The translations under genes were made by a program, and so were the position numbers. The notes under the pieces were generated by a model. It made no database searches, was not told where the DNA came from, and saw only the letters and a list, made by a program, of their open reading frames with translations. From NCBI GenBank assembly GCA_031841125.1, contig CM063113.1, positions 30,277,312-30,341,311 on the forward strand: a stretch of 64,000 bases of DNA. The letters are read 5' to 3'. This document shows positions 12,301-21,531 of the stretch, piece by piece (the stretch's first letter is position 1; each line of letters starts with the position of its first letter). This DNA comes from Acanthococcus lagerstroemiae (lineage: Eukaryota; Arthropoda; Insecta; Hemiptera; Eriococcidae).

Positions 12301-15300
12301 AGCATTTTTCAAAGGACCATTATAGTAAATGAACAGAATATTCATGTTTCAAGTTTGAAATTGTATGAGACGCATTGTGTATGCCTTTCTTTCCTGATTG
12401 TTGCTCTGTAAACGGGGGTGACTTCGGATTCGTGAGGGAACTCTGGACATTACCAGTTTCATATACTAGAACTGGAACAACAGGTTTCACTACATGATAG
12501 TGTAGCTACAAGTCTCAGTTTTTATTTGATACTCTAGTTAATGAAGAAATAAGGCATCTAACCAGTGTTACTCCAGTTCTGGCAACGTCCGGAGTTCCCC
12601 ACAAATCCGAAGTTACCCCAGTTTACAGTAAGTTTCAAGATTTTTCCATGAGTGATCAATTTTATTGATTTAGTCGAATAGCGTAACTACTTTTTTTTTT
12701 TTTCGTTCAGAGAAGAAGTGATTGAAAAATATTAGACACCCGATGCGCAATCAGTTACCCTCTAATTACCCAACTCGTGGAAAAGTTATCCATTTAGTTA
12801 CCCGTGTAACTGGCGGGATACTACGCAATTAGTTACCTTCTAGTTGACCATGATGGAAAAGTTACTCATTTGTTACCCTCAGTTACCCTTTAGTTACCGG
12901 GTAACTGGAGGGATTTTGCGCATTGGGCAGGAAACTGTACCGAAAGGCTTCGAAACATGTTTAGTGTTATGTGTGGTGGACACTGTCGAATCACATGTAA
13001 GCAAATCCATCAATCTGGCAACACTGAGAAAATAGTTCTCGTCAGTTTTTGAGTAAGATGAACCCGAATAGGCGCGATGATGCTAGAGCAAGGATAGTCA
13101 ACAGCTAAGATATAGTTGAAAAGGGGAGGGAAGCCCCATCAACTGCCTAACCACCCTCCACAATAAAGAACCATTCATTAAGCTGCGTTGTTAACATCTA
13201 GATGCTATTTGAACTTTCGGGATTTATTAGTTGGTTTGAATATTTGAAATAATAGAGAATTCCAATTCTACCCATATTTTTGAGTTTTGAAGAGATGAAA
13301 GAGAATTTGTAATAACTTATTGTGTCCACGAATTGTGCTCCAGATGCCGGCAGTGATTCTGACTTCGTCTAAATTTGTTCTCATAATTTGCGTTTTTCCA
13401 AAGTACATCATTACGTATGTAAATCCATGGTTCCACAAGCAGGCGGAATTTTTTTATTGTGCAGAGGGGGGGGGGTGTAAAATTTTAGTGGATAGAAAAG
13501 TAAGTCAGTTTTTTGTTACAAGTCATTTTTAGGGATGAGGAGGGTAGTAGTAAATGCTGATATATAAGTATTGCAAAGTACGAGGAAAGAGTTGGCGAAG
13601 AGGCAGGTAGGGGTACACGTGTGGCATCCAACAACATTATTTAAATTAATACTATCCGTGCTGTTGTCACACTAGAATTGAGAAAACAAATTTCACAAAA
13701 ATTTGCCCCTTCAAACCGTATTACAGACAATTGTTCGTATGCATAACTAACCTTGATTGCCTATATCAGTTATGTAGTGTATGAAAATTACGCGTTATGA
13801 TTCTAGGGTTACGCATCATCAGAATGATGCATTAGAATATAATATATTCGTATGTTCAAACTAGAAAACGTCTCACCTGAAACTTTTGGTTTCTGTTGAC
13901 AGGAAGCCTACCCTGTGAAAGTGAAAGAAGTACACGTAATCAACGTATCTCCATTGGTTGATACCATCATTAACTTTGTCAAACCTATTCTTAAGGAAAA
14001 ACTACGTGAAAGGGTGAGTTTGAAATCATGTATGGCAATACGTTAACTTTAACTTTGTATTTTATTAGTTTTTCAGAACGCAAGATTCTCGTGGAAGCTT
14101 ACAGCAATTGATTGCACGTTGTTACGAACTGATCGTCTCAGAATCCACATACCTACTTCCTCTGAAAATAAATGAATTCAAACATTTCCTTTTTTTAAAT
14201 CGTTAATTGCATGTATACCTTGTTGATAGTAAAATAGTCCTATCTTTCACTTCGAGCAACTATATGCATGTCTTAGAATATATTGACATCTAATTTCCTC
14301 GAGCAAAATGTCAAATATGGATTTTGAAGAACTTAGAACTTTTGAAGTAGAAAATCAATTGCACCTTTTTCTTAGAAAATTCGTCATACGATTTTTAAAG
14401 ATTAAAGTGAAAAAATTTCAAACTATGGACCTCTCAACATAACATTGCTCCTGCAAAACTGATCACTAGGCAACTAATCTAACGTCCATCATAGCGTTTC
14501 AAAACAACTCACAATTTTATTACAGAACACATTATTCTACTTGAATGAGATTCTTGATAACTGAAATGCAGAGAATTCATTTTTAGTAGCTTTAAATGCC
14601 AAAATGAAAATGAATACAATCATATATTTTACTTTTTCATTGTATTCAATAAAATTTGCCGAGTGTAAATTATGATTACATTCTCGGAAGGAAGAACAGG
14701 CCATTACAAATTTTGTACTCCATCTGATGAAGGACTCATGAAGTCAAAACATATAATCATTGACAAACTGATGGAATATTGTATCGCGGGTTCACGGACA
14801 ATTTCCCTAAACTATTTTCCCTACAGACATTTTCCCTAACGATTTTTCCCCGAAGCAAAGTTTCCTAAGTTCGTTTTCTCTAAATCCAGTTTTCCTAAAT
14901 ACATTTTCCCAATGACATTTTCTCTAATGACTTTTTTGTCGAAAATTTTTCTCACTCAGTAGACTTATTATGGTATTAATTACCATGAAATGGAGACAAC
15001 AGTAACGTGTAGAGTTGTATCATTGAGGGAGAGTCACAGTTAAATATGACTGTATAGAAATGGCGGAAATACATAACAAATTATTTGTCGACGGCTACAT
15101 GTATCCTCGGTCTCGCATATACCGCGGATGGATTTACTGGGTTTGCCGCGCTTTCATATTGTCGTGGGTAAGCATCACTCTGAACTCTACTTGGCGCTCC
15201 AAGAATTCCAAAAAGAGCAGGCCAACACAAAGAGCACTGTAGCCGAGCTGAGCTTAGGGAAGAAAGTTAAATCATATCCGAAACGGAAGTGGGTTGAGCT

Positions 15301-18300
15301 GCAGAACCGGATCCACTTGATAACTATGTCGTACAATGAATAAAAAACCGATGGTCGTATACTCGAGTATTTACATATTATTGGACTTACATATAAATAA
15401 ATTTAAATTCGGTAAATTTATTGTAGGAAAAAAATTTATTAAGGTAAATATCATTGAAGAAAATGTCTTTAGAGAAAATGAACTTAAGAAACTTTGCTTT
15501 AGGGAAAAAAATCGTTCGGGAAAATGTCTTTAGGGAAAATGGTTTAGGGAAATTGTCCGTGAACCGTATCGAGCACGGAAAAGGCACCTCGCGGCGATAC
15601 ACAATGAAAGGAAATTTTCCAAAAAATTAAACTTGATATAACATTTTGGTGTTACAAATAGATAAAGGTAACAACTGATATCAAAAAAGTTCATGAACAG
15701 ACAATTTGCATTCAGAAAAATAAATAAATAGTATTTGCAATTTACAAATAATAATGAGAAAGCAAAACCTTTTTTCTTCAGTAAAATGAAAACTTTTTAT
15801 GATCGTAACTGACTGTAAAATAGAAAAAAATATCTTGGAATTAATCAGATATTAATTTTTTTGATCATTTATAGATGAGACTGTTAAAGACAAATTCTAT
15901 AAGATTCTGTGCGTAATAACATTCGCTAAAATTTGTTGAAATTGATCAAGGTTCCTTAAGACTTCATTAAAATTCTTCGAGACTTGTTACAACTCCTCTC
16001 ATTCTTATTGAAACTTTGTTCAGCCTCGTTATTGGCCTATAAAAAGCATCCCAAATGCATGAAAATATGTTTAGACCATAAGCGGACTTTGGTTGTGAGC
16101 TTTGAGCGGACTAGAGGGACTATTGTGTCCTAAAAGTTAATTCTAGCCTTTCTCGTCTTTCCCCCAATCATAGAGGCTCAGTCAACTTTCTGGCAAGGGG
16201 ATGGGGCTCAGCCCCAGTTCAAATAGATAATTACTAGAAATTTATGCGTTTTGCTACGTATAAAAATAACTATGCATTATTGTAAAATTTCACTATGTTC
16301 ATGGAGTGAGGAGCTGAATCATTTTTTTGTGAATGATGGAGGAAGTAAGAGCCTCCAATAGCTCGACAAAGTCCACCTACGTTTCAGACCCGTTAAAACT
16401 GCAAAGATTGTTCAAGACTTAATACACTTGACTCGGTTAGAATTCGGTTGGACTCGTTTGAACCTGTTAATATCTTATTAAAACTTAATAAGACTGTATT
16501 GAGGCTTATTAAAATTTTTTCAATACGTTGAGACTGATTATGAGAAAATCGTTAAAATTGTATTCAGATTTGTCAAGGTTATATTGAAATTCGTTTAGGA
16601 CTAGGTTAGACTGTGCGAAGAATCATTAACACCTTGGTGAGATTTATTGAGACTCTTGAAACGTTATTAACATTCATTAAGTCTGCGTTAGCACTCGGAA
16701 AAACTCATAACATAATTTGAAGACTAGTCAAGTTTATGTGTTTGTATTTTATGTGGATACGGAAAATAATTTCAGGGGGGTGGGTCCGAATGACAAATGA
16801 TATAGATGAAATACAATAGCTCTAGGTCACTGTAGATTGATTTAGATACTTCGGGGGGGGGGGGGGTCCAGATACCCACTGTTTCCTGCGATAAGGCCTG
16901 ATTTATTTTATGAAAAAATGAAGGGTCACTTATAATCCCCAATTTAGGGTGTTTTAGGGTCAGTTACCAAAAACTGTAAGAGATCTTTTTAATGCTGAGT
17001 GAAGAACAACATCTGCGTGAAATTTTCATGTAGAGTTGATATTATTAACCGTAGGTATTTTGGGAGACGTTCGAGTAGGAACCCTCATGTTGTGTGTTAT
17101 GGTTCGACGAATTTTATGAGCGAAAAATTAGGCCTAGGTGAGACTAAAATTGGTCCATTCTATGGCACACTCTAAGAGGCATCTTTTTTATTTGAAACAA
17201 TTTTCCCTATAACTCGTCTTCGCCGAGATGTTCACCATCATTTGTCAATTTTTCGAAATTTTTTAAAGTTGCTCAACTTTGAACGGTGATTGTAGGCTAA
17301 GGATTAAACCTAGGCTAACATATGATACATGTGTTTTATATCAAATTTTACGAGGAATCTTTTTTGTATCAAACTTTTTTCTTCTAGAGCTCCAATTTCC
17401 TGACATATAACCCAACCACTGAAATTGGGGGGTTTCAACGTGCCACAGAAAATTTTGCACAGAGTTTGGGGGTGGGATTTTAGGAGGTTGTTTCTGGCAC
17501 TTAGTACTGCATTTTCCAACAAAGTTCCGCTTGGTACCTAAAAATGTTTTTTGAAATGTCTGTATAATATAGGGTCTAGACTATAACCGAGGAAGCTAGA
17601 GAGGTTTATTCCATAAAACAGCGGGGAGGAGAAAATGAGTCAAATTGTAAGATAGTTTCTATTATAAGCATATATTCGTCGGAATGATATTACAACAGGC
17701 TTAAGATTTGAATCAACAGACGCGCTTGTCTTGGGCAAATGCCTCCCTCAACTTAGCCAATTCGACCCGGTCTGTGGCTGTTCTGTGGAAGAGTTTGGTT
17801 TTGCTAAACTTACAGATGTCGTCTAGCCACTCTCTATTTACCTATAGTTTGAGGCACTTTTAAATAATTTCGGAATCTGTTTGTCTTTCACTCAATACCA
17901 AGAACTAGGGAAATTTTGCCTTTAGCTTCTTGATCTTAGCTCTTCGACACTTTTTTTTCTTTCAAGGGAGATATTTTTCATGGACTTCGATGCCAGTTCA
18001 AAATCATTCTCCAAGTTTCTTCCAAACACTCTGCTGTAGTTAGTCGGCGAAATTTTCTTTAGCGAATGGAAGTTGGAGAATTCGGGGTATAGTTGACAAA
18101 ATGAAGGAACATTGACCTTTCTTACCTCTCCTTCTTTACCGCGAAAGCTGAAAAAGTTCTATTGTGCATTTGCAAACATTTTGCTCCCCGGACAAAGTCA
18201 TTTCGGTACGCCCATATGCCAGTCGTTCCCCCTCTACCTTTTTCTGCAGTTATGCTTTAGTAATAATTTATCTAGCGTAGAATTGTTGAAAAATGTCGAA

Positions 18301-19039
18301 CTTTCAAGACCGACGATTTATTACGATGTATTCTATTACATATTGCATTCGAATCAGTTCATATTTTTTATGGTAATGCACTCTTCGTGGTTTCAAGAAT
18401 CTCTGACCTTCGAATTTTCTATCCCTTGACACAAGGGGAGGAGCCAGAATCAAAACCTTAAATCTCGTGTAAAACAAGAGAAGACGAAAAATTGTAAAGC
18501 GATGATCTTACTCAAGTGACTCAAAAGTAAATTAGAATACAAAATTAACAAAACACGTGATATTCTTTGTATTTTTAGCATTTATCGTATTCATAAATTT
18601 TCCTCCTACTTATAAACCTCACCTCTCATGAATCAGTTTGAGAGGGCTAGTCTGTCAAAAATCTCCGAATCTAAAACTTGGCCGTTTTGTTCTTCAGATA
18701 TACGTCCACCAAGACCTGAACTCTCTTTTCGAGTGTGTGCCCAAGGACATACTCCCGAAAGAATACGGTGGTTCCGCTGGCTCTCTGGAACAGATCAACG
18801 GTAAGTATTCCTCGCATTCGCATTCGAAATTTTACAATTTAATATTGTACCGATGTACTCGTATCTTACATGCTTTTTTGATAACAGAACAATGGCTGGA
18901 TAAAATGGTCACCTATCGTCAATGGTTCCTGGACGAAGAAAATGTCAAAGCGGACGAATCTAAACGTCCGGGAAAGCCCAAAACACACGATGATCTTTTC
19001 GGTATGGAAGGCTCGTTCAAGCAACTCTCAATCGACTAA
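245..19039 (+). CDS. CRAL-TRIO domain lipid-transfer protein (alpha-tocopherol transfer protein/clavesin-like), six coding exons
   Basis: Joining 245-383, 7451-7610, 11471-11738, 13903-14013, 18698-18800 and 18888-19039 gives one open frame of 933 nt (310 aa), a normal length for the family. Every junction has GT..AG. The start ATG is in a good context (CACCATG) and follows a 3' splice site at 221-225, so a 5'UTR exon probably lies upstream of the window. The N-terminal CRAL-TRIO helix region is seen at residues 47-70 (DDARIMTFLRG, then a KFSLEK-type helix). The lipid-binding domain spans about 100-255: KNGRRVVIMRG near 110-120, GDIYILDA at 154-161, YPVKVKEVHVINVS at 192-205, and the family hallmark LPKEYGG at 245-251. 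Members bind hydrophobic ligands such as tocopherol, retinoids or phosphoinositides in the cytosol; the ligand here cannot be told. Introns are 7.07, 3.86, 2.16, 4.68 kb and 87 bp and are full of transposons. It converges with the sulfotransferase gene. Confidence 0.94.
384..1670. other. CRAL-TRIO intron 1, 5' part, no gene seen
   Basis: AT-rich intronic sequence without a supported gene. A possible hAT-like fragment (about 461-590, GGCGTAGTC.. to ..GGCTACG) is too weak to call. Confidence 0.5.
1671..2851. mobile_element. MITE with TACCCGATGCGCAA inverted ends, interrupted by a LINE fragment
   Basis: Left end TACCCGATGCGCAATCAGTT (1671) and right end TTTTGCGCATCGGGTA (to 2851) are inverted. 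The body is a series of GTTACCC / GGGTAAC blocks. A second copy of about 190 bp at 12,738-12,928 has the same ends and body without interruption, so the material at about 1715-2630 is a later insertion. Confidence 0.7.
1715..2630 (-). pseudogene. Non-LTR retrotransposon reverse-transcriptase fragment
   Basis: The open stretch 2553-2110 contains an N-terminal RT signature (PERWKTGKI, then YRPITLLSAVG). Downstream on the same strand, in broken frames, come FGYREGKSTETAL and a degraded version of the PQGxxLSPxLFN motif (about 1750-1800). Frames are interrupted, so it is a decayed fragment. It resembles Jockey/I-type LINEs; clade not assigned. Confidence 0.8.
4434..4688. mobile_element. hAT-like MITE with 8-bp TSD
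   Basis: Inverted ends CAATGGCGTAGTCAGG and CGATGGCGTAGCCAGG (right, complement). Both sides are flanked by the identical 8-mer CCAGTGAT (4426-4433 and 4689-4696). 255 bp, non-coding. It lies inside the larger 2,896-7,176 element. Confidence 0.85.
6280..6434 (-). pseudogene. psq-type helix-turn-helix fragment of a pogo/Tigger-like transposase
   Basis: Reads NAMEYVREKHSKREASRLLKIP followed by a TL(T)Y-type recognition end. This matches the HTH_psq domain at the N-terminus of pogo/Tigger transposases. The frame then runs into unrelated sequence and no DDE domain was seen, so this is a remnant. Confidence 0.6.
7177..7450. other. End of CRAL-TRIO intron 1
   Basis: No feature beyond a T-run at 7401-7418 and the exon 2 acceptor. 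Confidence 0.5.
7451..7610 (+). CDS. CRAL-TRIO gene, coding exon 2
   Basis: Acceptor TTCTGTGTAG ends at 7450; donor GTAAGT starts at 7611. Encodes the DDARIMTFLRG helix region and an amphipathic stretch up to residue 99. Phase 1 in, phase 2 out. Confidence 0.93.
8165..8445. mobile_element. hAT-like MITE with near-perfect 8-bp TSD
   Basis: Left end CAGGCGCGGATTTAG, right end (complement) CAGTGGCGGATCCAAG. Flanks are CTTATCAA (8157-8164) and CTCATCAA (8446-8453), 7 of 8 identical. 281 bp, non-coding, with a G-run near the left end. Confidence 0.75.
8564..9347. mobile_element. TA-flanked MITE with GGGGAGACCGGGGAA inverted ends
   Basis: Both termini read GGGGAGACCGGGGAAYAGTG inward, and both are flanked by TA (8562-8563 and 9348-9349), as expected for a Tc1/mariner-type element. 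AGTGTAACA-type motifs repeat inside. No transposase. Confidence 0.85.
9350..10916. other. CRAL-TRIO intron 2, 3' part
   Basis: No gene seen. A short direct repeat (CTCRGAATCGAAGTGGCT) occurs at about 9558 and about 9969; otherwise AT-rich unique-looking sequence. Confidence 0.45.
10925..11211. mobile_element. hAT-like MITE, CATAGGCGCCGACTT ends, perfect 8-bp TSD
   Basis: Fifteen-base perfect terminal inverted repeats (CATAGGCGCCGACTT), flanked by the identical 8-mer TGCCTACA at 10917-10924 and 11212-11219. 287 bp, non-coding, with long C-runs just inside the left end. Confidence 0.92.
11471..11738 (+). CDS. CRAL-TRIO gene, coding exon 3
   Basis: Acceptor TTTGTTTCAG ends at 11470; donor GTAAGT starts at 11739. 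Encodes residues 100-189, the first half of the lipid-binding fold, including KNGRRVVIMRG and GDIYILDA. Ends on a codon boundary. Confidence 0.95.
11739..12737. other. CRAL-TRIO intron 3, 5' part, no gene seen
   Basis: Open stretches here are short, start inside repeats or shadow exon 3. Nothing supported. Confidence 0.45.
12738..12928. mobile_element. MITE, uninterrupted copy of the ACCCGATGCGCAA family
   Basis: Ends ACCCGATGCGCAA and (complement) GCCCAATGCGCAA, with a body of repeated GTTACCC / GGGTAACTGG blocks. About 190 bp. It is the reference for the disrupted copy at 1,671-2,851. Confidence 0.75.
12929..13902. other. CRAL-TRIO intron 3, 3' part, no gene seen
   Basis: No supported gene or element; a G-run sits near 13,466. 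Confidence 0.4.
13903..14013 (+). CDS. CRAL-TRIO gene, coding exon 4
   Basis: Acceptor TTCTGTTGACAG ends at 13902; donor GTGAGT starts at 14014. Exactly 37 codons (residues 190-226), including YPVKVKEVHVINVS, the strand that lines the ligand pocket in this family. Confidence 0.95.
14789..15565. mobile_element. MULE-like DNA transposon with subterminal tandem motifs and 8-bp TSD
   Basis: Ends are inverted (GGTTCACGGACAATTTCCCT on each side). About 150 bp of each end is built of the motif TTTTCCCTAAA in degenerate tandem. Flanking 8-mers are GTATCGCG (14781-14788) and GTATCGAG (15566-15573), 7 of 8 identical. The interior codes, in broken form, for the C-terminal end of a MULE-type transposase. 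Confidence 0.82.
15060..15343 (+). pseudogene. C-terminal fragment of a MULE-type (FLYWCH-associated) transposase
   Basis: Frame 15,128-15,343 reads ELYLALQEFQKEQANTK, then KRKWVELQNRI. This matches the conserved tail of insect MULE transposases (HPxIWxFIxxLKxEQ, then a KRYxxLxxRI-type end). The upstream part is out of frame and worn. Confidence 0.65.
15574..18697. other. CRAL-TRIO intron 4, 3' part
   Basis: No gene seen. About 15,945-16,040 and 16,385-16,720 hold a very degenerate tandem motif of the type GTTRARACTYRTTAA. G-runs lie at 16,776 and 16,853. Confidence 0.4.
18698..18800 (+). CDS. CRAL-TRIO gene, coding exon 5
   Basis: Acceptor TTGTTCTTCAG ends at 18697; donor GTAAGT starts at 18801. 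Encodes residues 227-260 with the family hallmark LPKEYGG at 245-251. The following intron is only 87 bp. Confidence 0.95.
18888..19039 (+). CDS. CRAL-TRIO gene, coding exon 6 (stop)
   Basis: Acceptor TTGATAACAG ends at 18887. Encodes the charged C-terminal tail (residues 261-310) and TAA at 19037-19039. A canonical poly(A) signal lies about 205 bp downstream. Confidence 0.93.
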
Positions 19040-19242
19040 ATTGTCAAATTATTCGTTAATTTTTTTCCTTTCTTTTTTATTGACAAAAATTGATGCACAT
19101 TTTCTTTCTTCGCATCCGCGTACGTTCTTCCTGAACTCGACGTATCATTATACTTTTTATATTATTTAAAAATACAATACTATATCTAAGCCAAAGAGAA
19201 GATTACTCTGTTGTTCGTGTTACCGACAATTCATAAATTACC

Positions 19243-19248
19243 AATAAA
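19243..19248 (+). promoter_or_regulatory. Poly(A) signal of the CRAL-TRIO gene
   Basis: AATAAA in an AT-rich 3' region, about 205 bp after the stop codon. It is the first canonical hexamer seen downstream of the stop. Confidence 0.6.
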
Positions 19249-19680
19249 TTTTATACCACACGTGAGGACTTCACTCGAGGGGATCTGAGAACCAGGGGAG
19301 ATGCGCCAAATCTGATCATCGAGAGTTGATTTCTTAATTTCAAAAGTGAACTAAAACTTCAGTTAATCATCTGGCAATGCTATTCATATTTTATTCTATT
19401 CTGCAAAACCTGCATATATGAAAATATCAATACTGCCAACTTTTAAACCTTTGGGAATTAAAAAAATTAAGATTTCGAAAAAATGGAGTAAGTTCCGAAT
19501 CTGGAAACTTTTTGCCTAATATGGCCGCCCAAGTTTTCATTATTGGGACTGTGCAAATTGTAGAAGCGCTAGTGTGACATAGGTATATTTTGATAAGTGA
19601 ACGGTGATTTAACGTCACACAGTGAGTTACAGCCCTTGGTTACTGTTAGCAAAAATACCCACTTTTGGCCAACGAACGTT

Positions 19681-19888
19681 TTGACTTCCATAAGAAAAAC
19701 ACAGGGAGCAAAGATCATTATGTTACTACCTGAGAATAAGAAATTTGTTAGTAGCTAAAAGTTTATTAGTAAATGCTAGAAACCTTCTGGATTAAAAATG
19801 TGTATACCTTTGGTTTCTAAGAAATTTCTTATTCTCAGGTAGTAACATAATGATCTTTGCTCCATGTTTTTTTCTTATGAGAGTCAAA
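19681..19888. repeat. Long hairpin (arms about 70 bp)
   Basis: Left arm 19,681-19,750 and right arm 19,821-19,888 are nearly perfect inverted copies (share AAAGATCATTATGTTACTAC). The loop is about 70 bp. It lies in the short region between the two convergent gene ends. Confidence 0.8.
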
Positions 19889-19932
19889 GTAACCATCACC
19901 GTTAGCTTATCAGTTGGGTTTAGTTCCGGTGT

Positions 19933-19951
19933 TGTTGTTGTTGTTGTTTGC
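19933..19951. repeat. (GTT)n microsatellite
   Basis: Six or so perfect GTT units. Confidence 0.8.
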
Positions 19952-20185
19952 ACAGTCCGAATACGTATTCATTGCATATTAGGATGGGCGGAATAAAGTC
20001 CGAATTTGAAAACTCGCAAGGTGGGAAAACGGGTATTATATCAAGTAAGAATATGTATATATAAAACTCAGTGAAGACTAGAAAAATATAACCGAAATAA
20101 GAATAACTGTAATGAGATAAACTATACGATTTCAACATGAAGAAACGGTAAAATTCGAAGCGATACATGAGAGATGGGATACAAG

Positions 20186-20321
20186 TAGAAATCGGCTATA
20201 ACGATGTTAAAAGGAACTCAGTTTTTCGTCGTTAAAACCAATATATCACTCAAAATGATATTATTTCTCTTATATCACCTGTGGCCGAACTCGAAAACCA
20301 CAGTTTTATAGCCGATTTCTA
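20186..20321. repeat. Small MITE-like inverted repeat
   Basis: Perfect 16-bp inverted ends TAGAAATCGGCTATAA (20186-20201) and complement (20306-20321) around about 100 bp. No target duplication was established. It lies just downstream of the sulfotransferase stop codon. Confidence 0.55.
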
Positions 20322-20429
20322 TTGAATACAGAGACCAATAACCTATGCACTCGCATTGAGTAACGCGACTTCAATAGATTGCCTAGCTTTCGATAGCCCC
20401 CACCCCCATCAATAAACTTCAAAAATGAG

Positions 20430-20708
20430 TTACATAAACTTAGAATAGTGATCAATGTCCTTTTGAAACTGATCCTTAATAGACTGGTTCATCAACTGCT
20501 CCCATTGTCCATGGGTGCCTGCACGAATCACAGCTCCGATGAGTCGGTCTTTCTCCAGCTTTTCGTACAAAATCGATAGATCGGTATTGATCATAGGGTT
20601 GTTTTTCATCTTGTTAAAGCTCAAATGGTCACTCAGCTTGGCAACATCGGCGGTCTGCAAAGTCTTATTCAGAAACTGACCAACTTGTGAAATGACCGAT
20701 GGCAGATC
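20430..20708 (-). CDS. Sulfotransferase gene, coding exon 6 (stop)
   Basis: Acceptor CGTTGTATAG; TAA at 20432-20430. Encodes residues 281-372 with the divergent cofactor loop RAGTHGQWEQ. I saw no AATAAA within about 300 bp downstream on this strand. Confidence 0.93.
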   Translation of the reverse strand, partial: DLPSVISQVGQFLNKTLQTADVAKLSDHLSFNKMKNNPMINTDLSILYEKLEKDRLIGAVIRAGTHGQWEQLMNQSIKDQFQKDIDHYSKFM

Positions 20709-21493
20709 CTATACAACGAAACAAAGGAATTCGACTGTTAATATCAGCGATTAAAAAATCTAGATTAACTGAGTGTTAGTGCTTACTTTGAGCATTTGTT
20801 CGTAATCCACAATTAGTACATTTTTGTTTTGCTTCTCATTGCGATAACTGAGCACGTGTTTCCAGTACGGGCCGTTCATTACTGTAAAACGAAAGAGAAC
20901 AGCATGTCGTGAACTGTTTTTACATCTTAGGTATTTTCACCCCCTCTATGTGTGCTACCTTGGCGTAGTGAGGGGGGTTTGAAGCAGAACAAATTGTACA
21001 CAGAAGAAGAAGAAGAAAAAAAGAAGAAGAGGAAGAAGAAGAACTTCGACAGATAAACCTTGATGAAGGCATGGAAACTACATTGATGTTCTTCCCAGGA
21101 GATGCGTCTTGACTAGGGTATCCCTTATTTTACAAGTTTTCGCGAATTGTTGGGTGCACACTGAAATTTGTTCCAATGTGCCTAGAAACTCACCATAAAA
21201 TTTTCAGCTCAATCTGATGTCATTAACCTGTGGCGCGTTGACCTTGCAGTTATGTGTAATACTGAGATTTTACAAAAAACTGCGAATATCTCGGAACACT
21301 TCAACTTTAGGATCAAAATGCATATAACATAAAATGTTCCTTGTTGAATCTTCTATAAAAAATAATTCACATAACTTTTTTGTAGAACGCATATTCAACC
21401 GAGATAGTCGCAAAAATATATGAAAGTTTCAAGGAATGTGGATTTTGTTATTTTTTCCTTCATAACCGATTTTTACTAGCTAAATCGCAGTTA

Positions 21494-21531
<38 letters not shown>

